Shown: in pieces, positions 7,746 to 12,393 of the stretch
Position numbering within the stretch: position 1 is the stretch's first letter
Layout of the letters: each line of letters opens with the position of its first letter
DNA from: Actinomycetota bacterium
GTDB taxonomy: Bacteria; Cyanobacteriota; Vampirovibrionia; Obscuribacterales; Obscuribacteraceae
Length of the DNA: 12,393 nt
Assembly (NCBI GenBank): GCA_903970355.1
Contig: CAJCIF010000263.1
Coordinates: 1-12,393, forward strand
Direction: 5' to 3'
Program-made: the position numbers and the translations under genes
The notes under the pieces: generated by a model
The model's database searches: none
What the model was told of the DNA's origin: nothing
What the model saw: the letters and a program-made list of their open reading frames with translations, nothing else

Positions 7746-8006
7746 TCAGACTTTCACAGAGCGTCTGGTGATCAGTCTGAGCAAAAAGATGAGTATTGCT
7801 GTTCCAAGAATACAAGGAATAAGCGGAACGCCTTCTAGACTTGGGCCAAAGGCTCCGAATAGAGAGCTGCCTACCCATGCGCCGATTAAACCGACAATTG
7901 CTGATACTAGGAAACCGCCAGGAATTGAACCGGGAACGAGCATTTCTGCGATCCAGGCACATGCGGCTGCTACTAGCAACATGATAAGGAAACTAATTAA
8001 TCCCAT
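7746..8006 (-). CDS. GlsB/YeaQ/YmgE-family small membrane protein
   Basis: 86 aa from the ATG whose complement is 8004-8006. AGAGGA (8017-8022) lies 10 bases upstream, whereas the longer start at 8030 has no ribosome site. Three hydrophobic segments are visible (about residues 3-20, 31-52 and 60-78), and the glycine-rich pattern MLVPGSIPGGF...AIVGLIGAWVGS is characteristic of this family, annotated as stress-response or transglycosylase-associated membrane proteins. Members are commonly induced by envelope, acid or general stress; their molecular function is unsettled. The C-terminus RLITRRSVKV is basic and probably cytoplasmic. The gene is divergent from the bicupin gene across a 114-base gap, so the two may share control (inference). 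Confidence 0.85.
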   Translation of the reverse strand: MGLISFLIMLLVAAACAWIAEMLVPGSIPGGFLVSAIVGLIGAWVGSSLFGAFGPSLEGVPLIPCILGTAILIFLLRLITRRSVKV

Positions 8007-8088
8007 GATATGTATGTCCTCTATTACCATCCAAGCACTTAGGTGTTTTTAGCGGTGAAAAGTTCCCGTAGAGAATGCTAATGAGAGG

Positions 8089-8094
8089 TAGAAT
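8089..8094 (+). promoter_or_regulatory. Possible -10 box for the bicupin gene
   Basis: TAGAAT matches the TATAAT consensus at five of six positions and lies 26 bases before the chosen ATG. No convincing -35 hexamer is found 16-18 bases upstream, so this is only a candidate. The 114-base divergent gap must hold promoters for both flanking genes; I could not place the minus-strand one. Confidence 0.25.
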
Positions 8095-8120
8095 TGTGTG
8101 AAGTACAGCAGGAGCGCGTT

Positions 8121-9071
8121 ATGGCACAGTTGGTATCGAATAAAAATGAGACTACGAGTCCGTGGTCGCAAAGTGCACAACTATATGAATACACTTCCGC
8201 AGTCAATCCAACCCTTCCTCCAGTGCCGATTCTTTCTTATCCGCGCAATCTACATATGGAAGGGCCAACGCGGATCATTACATTCGATCTCTCTGAATCC
8301 CTTGGCTGCCTCGGTGTAGCATGCAGTCCAAACTTAGCCGCATCCTATATTCGCATTCGAACTTCGGAACAAATTGAAGCGCGAGCAAATGGATCAGCGC
8401 ACTTGTATTATGTTATTCGCGGTAAAGGAACAACTGATACTAGTTATGGTGCAATGAGTTGGTCTGAAGGCGACGTGTTTACTTTGCCCGCTTGTGACAA
8501 TGTAGTGCATACCGCTATTGGAGACACTGCACTTTATTGGGTGAACGACTCGCCACTCCTCAATTATTTGGGTGTTGAACCTGTCAAAAAGCGATTTGCG
8601 CCAACTTACTACAGCAAAGAAAGTATCGTGAATGGAATCAGAGAAGTTGATAAACAAGCTGATGCCAAACGACGCAACAGAAATGCCGTCATTTTAGGAA
8701 ATGAGCGGATCGAACAAGGAATTATTAGTGCGACTCATACTCTGTGGGGAGCAGTTGTTTTCGTAGATGTCGGTCAAATACAAAGACCGCACAAACACAA
8801 TTCAACTGCGGTGGATATAGTCATTTCGGCTTCGAAAGGCGCTTATACATTGTTAGGCAAACAAGTTGATCAAGAAGGCAACATCATCAACCCACAACGA
8901 GTCGATTGGGAAGCCGGAGCTGCTTTCATCACACCACCAGGACTGTGGCACGGTCATTTCAACGAATCAGGCCAACCCGCTATCGTCATGGCTGTGCAAG
9001 ATGCAGGGTTCCACGAATACATGCGAACCCTCGACATTACATTCTCGAAGGGTGGCTTGTTGGGAGAATAA
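8121..9071 (+). CDS. Bicupin protein, gentisate dioxygenase-like fold
   Basis: 316 aa, ATG start chosen because AGGAG at 8110-8114 is 6 bases upstream; an in-frame GTG at 8094 is less likely. Two cupin barrels are visible. The first (about 75-150) has HLYYVIRGKG, WSEGDVFTLP and a late H130, but ARA stands where an HxH pair of ligands would be expected. The second (about 210-295) has PHKH (H224, H226), the barrel motif WEAGAAFITPPGLWHGHF with H277 and H279, and D232 near the usual glutamate position. It could therefore bind a metal ion. The GDVFTLP and second-barrel layout recall ring-cleaving dioxygenases of the gentisate/hydroxynaphthoate group, but the substrate cannot be told and a non-enzymatic cupin is possible. 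There is no signal peptide. Its stop lies 23 bases from the stop of the convergent gene. Confidence 0.75.
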   Translation: MAQLVSNKNETTSPWSQSAQLYEYTSAVNPTLPPVPILSYPRNLHMEGPTRIITFDLSESLGCLGVACSPNLAASYIRIRTSEQIEARANGSAHLYYVIRGKGTTDTSYGAMSWSEGDVFTLPACDNVVHTAIGDTALYWVNDSPLLNYLGVEPVKKRFAPTYYSKESIVNGIREVDKQADAKRRNRNAVILGNERIEQGIISATHTLWGAVVFVDVGQIQRPHKHNSTAVDIVISASKGAYTLLGKQVDQEGNIINPQRVDWEAGAAFITPPGLWHGHFNESGQPAIVMAVQDAGFHEYMRTLDITFSKGGLLGE

Positions 9072-9094
9072 CCGGCAACCGCGATCGATCGAAG

Positions 9095-9646
9095 TTATTT
9101 ATTGGTTGGAGCCAGGTCCGGATTGATATACATAGGTAACGTGTCTTTCACAGTGCCACCGACAAGATCTAATTCGCCCGTCTTCTGGTTCAAATTGACT
9201 CGTTTGATTTTGTATGTGTCACCTTCGCCTTTGAGCCGCCATCCATGACCGCTATCAATGAGGCTTTCTGTCTCGTTATTCGGTTCGTGAATATCAAGTT
9301 CAATCAGCGCACCTTTTTTATCGTAGGTGAGATCGACACTAGATTTGTCTCTGAAAAAGAGCTGAGCGATTTTACCGTCATGAACAACAACTCCGCCCAG
9401 TGGTTTTTCCTTTTTTGCGGAATCGACATTTTCAAAGTCGTCTTCCTTTGAAAGCGTTGGCAACAACTTGCGTTTCTCAAGCTCGGCGTTGAGTGTTTTC
9501 AACTCGGCATCGCGCTCTGCAGCCGGTTTTGAAGCTAAGTATTCATCAATATCAATATTGGCTCTGTGTGTCAGTTTTTGACCAACTTCAATTTCGACTT
9601 GTTGAATTAGGTCTTTTCTGAGAGCCTCGCGATTGTCTGGGGACAT
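9095..9646 (-). CDS. Hypothetical protein with charged helical N-half and beta-rich C-half
   Basis: 183 aa from the second of two closely spaced ATGs. GAGG (complement of 9654-9657) is 7 bases from the ATG at 9646, but only 1 base from the one at 9652. I do not recognise a family. Residues 1-75 are strongly charged and look helical (REALRKDLIQQVEIEVG, AERDAELKTLNAELEKRK). From about residue 80 the sequence alternates as in beta strands, with DGKIAQLFFRDKSSVDLTYD and KKGALIELDIHE, then GWRLKGEGDTYKI and KTGELDLVGG. The stretch resembles a single unit of YD/RHS-like extracellular beta repeats (similarity by eye only). There is no signal peptide, membrane segment or cysteine. It follows the 581-aa gene on the same strand after 138 bases, and convergent transcription from the bicupin gene meets it at the 3' end. 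Confidence 0.7.
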   Translation of the reverse strand: MSPDNREALRKDLIQQVEIEVGQKLTHRANIDIDEYLASKPAAERDAELKTLNAELEKRKLLPTLSKEDDFENVDSAKKEKPLGGVVVHDGKIAQLFFRDKSSVDLTYDKKGALIELDIHEPNNETESLIDSGHGWRLKGEGDTYKIKRVNLNQKTGELDLVGGTVKDTLPMYINPDLAPTNK

Positions 9647-9712
9647 AGACATACCTCGGGTTTATGTAGTCTCTAATTGTGCATGACTGAATACATGAGT
9701 ACAAGTTTTAAA

Positions 9713-9731
9713 GGGACCAAATCGTGATCCC
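9713..9731 (-). terminator. Weak terminator-like hairpin after the 581-aa gene
   Basis: On the minus strand GGGATC pairs with GGTCCC (one G-U pair) around a 7-base loop and is followed by TTTAAAA. It lies between the two minus-strand genes. The stem is short and the U-tract brief, so partial read-through into the downstream gene is likely. Confidence 0.3.
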
Positions 9732-9784
9732 ACCACAGTTTTACGATAAGTGTGCGATGTAAGTGTGTTCTGTTTACGCAGCGA

Positions 9785-11530
9785 TTAAACTGAGCGGAAT
9801 TGATTCATGGCGCTTTGAGCTTCTTGCCACAAACCTTCGCCTTCTTTCACTAAATTATCTCGCCCGACGAAATCTCGTCTGTTATTTGCGATTTGGGCTT
9901 GTTCGAAACACTTGCGTGCTCTTGAGGACAAATCCAAGAAACGTCCGTGGTAAAGATCTCGCGCTCCATCTTTTCTGTTTTTGTCTTCTCTGGATTTCCA
10001 GAGTTCATCCTTCATTTGGCGCAATTTATCCGGATTTTCATTGCCTCGTTCAACCGCATACGCCATGTTGTTTATCTCTGAGACTATCTTGGAGTCTCTC
10101 GCTATATCGTCACGCGTATCCCACCAGGGCTCTCTTACCGCAACATTTATCTGCTCAACATGTCTATTGTATTTTTCCCAAAAGCGATTTTCTTCTGTAC
10201 GTTCATGGTCATCTTGCCGGTTGCGTTCGGATTCGAACTTGGCGCGGCTGTCATCCCACTCTTTGCGGGACTGTTCGGTATCGGCTTTGCGTCTGGCATA
10301 ATCAGCGAAGAATTCTTCTGTACCTGCTTTAGCACCAAGCTCTCTGGCGCTGCGCTCTGCTTCCCACCGAGCACGATCTGCTTCTGCTGCCGCTATTTTT
10401 TTCTTCTTTCTTTCGTCTTCATCTTTCCTGAGTAACTCTGCTTCTTCAGGTGTTGTCGGTTTAATTGCCTCTGGGAAAACGGATGCGAAGAACATTGTCA
10501 GTCCGAACACGCCTATGCCAATCGCTTTTGCACCCATACCGATTGCTCTTGCAACAACAAGCGCGTTCTCGCGAACTTCAGCCCACGTTTTGCTGCCGGG
10601 AGAAACCATCTGAATCAAACACTCTTCGCAAAGTGTTCTACCATCATGGTTATGCTTGTGCGTTGGTCTTCGTGCCGGCAATTTCGGTTCTGAAACAAGA
10701 ACTTCTTCTAGTGCTACTTCTTGCTGATAGAGCTGTCGCCAGGGATGATCAGAGCGAGATGGTGCAAGTGGTTTTGCTGGAATTACTTCGGGCAATTTTT
10801 CTTTATGTGCATCCAGCGATAACCCATGATCATCTGGTATCAAGAAAGTTGGTTCGGCATTTGGATCGAAATTATGTTCTTCAACTGCTTCGTGTTCGGC
10901 AGGTGTTCCGTGTTCTGCAAGTGTTTCGGCTACTATCGGTAGTGCGCTTTCTCTTTTAATTTGTTCTTCAAGACTTTCTTGCAGTTCATCCGTAAAATGT
11001 GGACCAGCAGGAGTTTTGGTTTTCGCTTGCGCCTTTGTTGGAGAAATGCGCTCGGAAATAACAGCCCAGTCGCGAACGTAGCGCCCTTTCTGATCTACTT
11101 GCTTAGGTGGCTTCGCTTGTGTGCTGAGAAGTTTTTCAGCGAAATATGAACTGCGCAAGAATTTTTGCCAATCTTGAGGTTGCTTTGGCGGCAGTACAAC
11201 TTTTTCTGGATATGGAACTGGTTGTGGAACTTCGCGGGCTTCTATCTGCCGCGGCGGTTGTTCAGCCGTACGCGTTTCAATTACGCTTTCTGGTTCAACA
11301 ATTTCGTCGTAAATGGGCTTGGTAAGGGGTCCGAGTCTATCTTCTTCAAGATATGGACGCGGCGCTTCTGCTTTACCGAAAAATCCGAAGACGAAGTCGC
11401 TGACGTCATGCTGCATTTCGACGAGCTTGCCGATAAAGCTAATGGGCTGAGAGTCTTTAGCTAATTGCGCGCAGCACTCAGCGCATAATGCGTCTGTTTC
11501 GTGAATGTGTTGTTTGAGGGCGAAGCCCAT
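9785..11530 (-). CDS. Unknown membrane-associated protein with two HxHx5CxEC motifs and a long coiled-coil tail
   Basis: 581 aa, ATG start with AAGGA (complement of 11538-11542) 7 bases upstream. I recognise no family. Visible parts in order: an N-terminal cluster H8, H10, C16, C19 (HIHETDALCAEC), a proline/glutamate-rich probably disordered region (about 55-285), a second cluster H293, H295, C301, C304 (HNHDGRTLCEEC), a hydrophobic glycine-rich segment (about 323-353, AIGIGVFGLTMFFASVF), and a highly charged helical tail from about 360 to the end, rich in E, R, K and A. Both clusters have the spacing H-x-H-x5-C-x-E-C, so each offers four possible zinc ligands. There is no signal peptide. The protein is probably anchored once in the inner membrane, with the clusters likely in the cytoplasm (inference). 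The divergent GntR gene, 276 bases away, may control it. Confidence 0.75.
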   Translation of the reverse strand: MGFALKQHIHETDALCAECCAQLAKDSQPISFIGKLVEMQHDVSDFVFGFFGKAEAPRPYLEEDRLGPLTKPIYDEIVEPESVIETRTAEQPPRQIEAREVPQPVPYPEKVVLPPKQPQDWQKFLRSSYFAEKLLSTQAKPPKQVDQKGRYVRDWAVISERISPTKAQAKTKTPAGPHFTDELQESLEEQIKRESALPIVAETLAEHGTPAEHEAVEEHNFDPNAEPTFLIPDDHGLSLDAHKEKLPEVIPAKPLAPSRSDHPWRQLYQQEVALEEVLVSEPKLPARRPTHKHNHDGRTLCEECLIQMVSPGSKTWAEVRENALVVARAIGMGAKAIGIGVFGLTMFFASVFPEAIKPTTPEEAELLRKDEDERKKKKIAAAEADRARWEAERSARELGAKAGTEEFFADYARRKADTEQSRKEWDDSRAKFESERNRQDDHERTEENRFWEKYNRHVEQINVAVREPWWDTRDDIARDSKIVSEINNMAYAVERGNENPDKLRQMKDELWKSREDKNRKDGARDLYHGRFLDLSSRARKCFEQAQIANNRRDFVGRDNLVKEGEGLWQEAQSAMNQFRSV

Positions 11531-11765
11531 CGGAATTTCCTTGGTTTGAAAGCTGTCGGAATACTTTGCTTCCTGCCTATGAGTTTAGAAAAACTGGCAG
11601 TTAAGGCAAGCGTAGGATCACGAGGGCGCCGGAAGGGAGCTCGAGCGAATGGACTGCAAACCTAAGCAGGATAAGCATTTCCGGTCACGGGGCTCCTTAA
11701 TAAAATTCGTATATCAAAATGGGCAAAACCGCCCCCAAATCGCACTTTCAAGGGCCAGGGGTATG

Positions 11766-11789
11766 ACAAGTAGACGATCGCAAACTTGT
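11766..11789. promoter_or_regulatory. Candidate operator dyad upstream of the GntR gene
   Basis: ACAAGT and ACTTGT form inverted arms, and CGATCG lies exactly at the shared centre. Eighteen of 24 positions are symmetric. The element ends 17 bases before the ATG at 11807 and lies in the gap between divergent genes. GntR-family proteins bind such dyads as dimers, so autoregulation is likely (inference). The rest of the gap (11531-11765) holds CCGGAA/TTCCGG and CTGC/GCAG complementary pairs, but no known riboswitch that I recognise. Confidence 0.4.
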
Positions 11790-11806
11790 TCGCTAAGCTT
11801 CAATCT

Positions 11807-12393
11807 ATGCTGCCAGCCTCGGTTAACCTCTCAATTCACAAGGACAGTCCGGTCCCGATTCGGGATCAGATTGTGGAGCAAATTGGCGTATTGATCGCAT
11901 CAGGCGTGCTGGCAGGCAATCAAAAACTGCCAAGCATTCGAGCAATGGCACAACGCCTTGGCATTCACCATGGCATCGTCAATTCTGCATACAACCAACT
12001 TGCCGATATTGGTCTTTTAGAAATTCGGCAGGGTAGTGGCGTCAAAGTTCTGCAAAAGGTTGCAGTTGCCCATGAAAAGGGACAGGAAAGTCTCGACTCC
12101 CTCTTTCGCTATTTTCTTGCGCAAGCGGCAGATCTCGGTTACACGCGCGAGCAAATTGAATCATCAATCAAAAATCATCTAGGGCGGCGGCAAGTAAAAC
12201 GCATTCTTGTTGTCGATAACGCACCAGATTTCCATCCTGTCGTACTGGCTGAGTTGGAGCCGCATTTCAAAGTTCCAGTTATGGCACTTACTCACGATCA
12301 ATTGAAACAAAAGCGTGAACTCATTGAAGATTCGCTTGTAGTGACGAGTTTGTATCACCTCACAAGTTTGCAAGAAGTGGCGCTGGATCCAAC
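11807..12393 (+). CDS. GntR-family transcriptional regulator (3' end outside window)
   Basis: At least 195 residues, open to the last base of the window, so the gene is cut at its 3' end. The N-terminal part (about 15-80) is a typical GntR winged helix: PIRDQIVEQIGVLIASGVL, then LPSIRAMAQRLGIHHGIVNSAY as the helix-turn-helix, then LADIGLLEIRQGSGVKVL as the wing. The C-terminal part has a helical linker and an alpha/beta segment (VKRILVVDN..., then DSLVVTSLYHLTSLQEV), which resembles the effector-like domain of some GntR proteins whose ends read DLVVTTxFH. The effector is unknown. The ATG at 11807 has no good ribosome site upstream; a TTG at 11786 is in frame, but it overlaps the putative operator. 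A leaderless or weakly translated mRNA, normal for a repressor, is plausible (inference). Confidence 0.85.
   Translation, partial: MLPASVNLSIHKDSPVPIRDQIVEQIGVLIASGVLAGNQKLPSIRAMAQRLGIHHGIVNSAYNQLADIGLLEIRQGSGVKVLQKVAVAHEKGQESLDSLFRYFLAQAADLGYTREQIESSIKNHLGRRQVKRILVVDNAPDFHPVVLAELEPHFKVPVMALTHDQLKQKRELIEDSLVVTSLYHLTSLQEVALDP

Noticed and set aside
9082..9091. CGATCGATCG between convergent genes, considered as a cyanobacterial HIP1 site
   Set aside because: HIP1 is GCGATCGC; this sequence lacks the final C and is a single occurrence, so it says nothing about the organism.
9763..10332. 189-codon plus-strand frame opposite the 581-aa gene
   Set aside because: It is Leu/Cys/Arg-rich, as expected for the antisense of a charged coiled-coil gene; no ribosome site or domain is seen.
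11610..11720. Resemblance of GGACTGCAAACC and GGTCACG to pieces of the c-di-GMP-I riboswitch
   Set aside because: The pieces are in the wrong order and spacing, and the conserved two-helix core cannot be built around them.
11649..11894. 81-codon plus-strand frame with AAGGGAG 9 bases upstream of its ATG
   Set aside because: It overlaps the first 88 bases of the GntR gene in another frame, covers the operator dyad, and its product is an Arg/Ser/Cys-rich sequence without protein-like pattern. The GntR frame is unmistakable.

Overview
The window is bacterial chromosomal DNA with moderate GC content (close to half by eye), tightly packed genes, Shine-Dalgarno sites of the AAGGA/GAGG type, and no transposases, phage genes, tRNA, rRNA or CRISPR array that I can see. 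Several traits suit a free-living, sensor-rich environmental bacterium: many phosphorelay proteins, a GT20 sugar synthase, a GlsB/YeaQ-type membrane protein, and large lineage-specific proteins without a recognisable family. My tentative guess is a non-photosynthetic relative of the cyanobacteria (Melainabacteria/Vampirovibrionia, Obscuribacter-like). That is an impression, not something the sequence proves.

Layout. Bases 1-5706 (+) hold a compact five-gene signalling operon with gaps of 12-28 bases. In order: the C-terminal end of a hybrid kinase with two receiver domains, a CheR-type methyltransferase, a REC-HisKA-HATPase-REC hybrid kinase, a REC-PAS-HisKA-HATPase kinase, and a NarL/LuxR-type response regulator that is the likely DNA-binding output. 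Bases 5922-7361 (+) encode a GT20 glycosyltransferase of the trehalose-6-phosphate synthase type. Bases 7362-7745 are non-coding and dense in hairpins, including one good intrinsic terminator, a G-rich tract and a pair of related palindromes. A small GlsB/YeaQ-like membrane protein (7746-8006, -) and a bicupin protein (8121-9071, +) diverge from a short shared promoter region. Two minus-strand genes of unknown function follow. One is 183 aa. The other is 581 aa, with a membrane segment, a long charged helical tail and two copies of a HxHx5CxEC motif. The last gene (11807 to the window end, +) is a GntR-family repressor with a candidate operator dyad just upstream of its start.

How they may work together (inference). 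The operon looks like a branched phosphorelay that integrates several inputs, with a chemotaxis-style methyltransferase acting on an unknown partner, and ends in one transcription factor. The genes beside it (compatible-solute-type synthase, stress-type membrane protein, cupin) would be reasonable stress outputs, but nothing in the sequence shows direct control. The GntR protein probably regulates itself and may also control the divergent gene for the HxHx5CxEC membrane protein.
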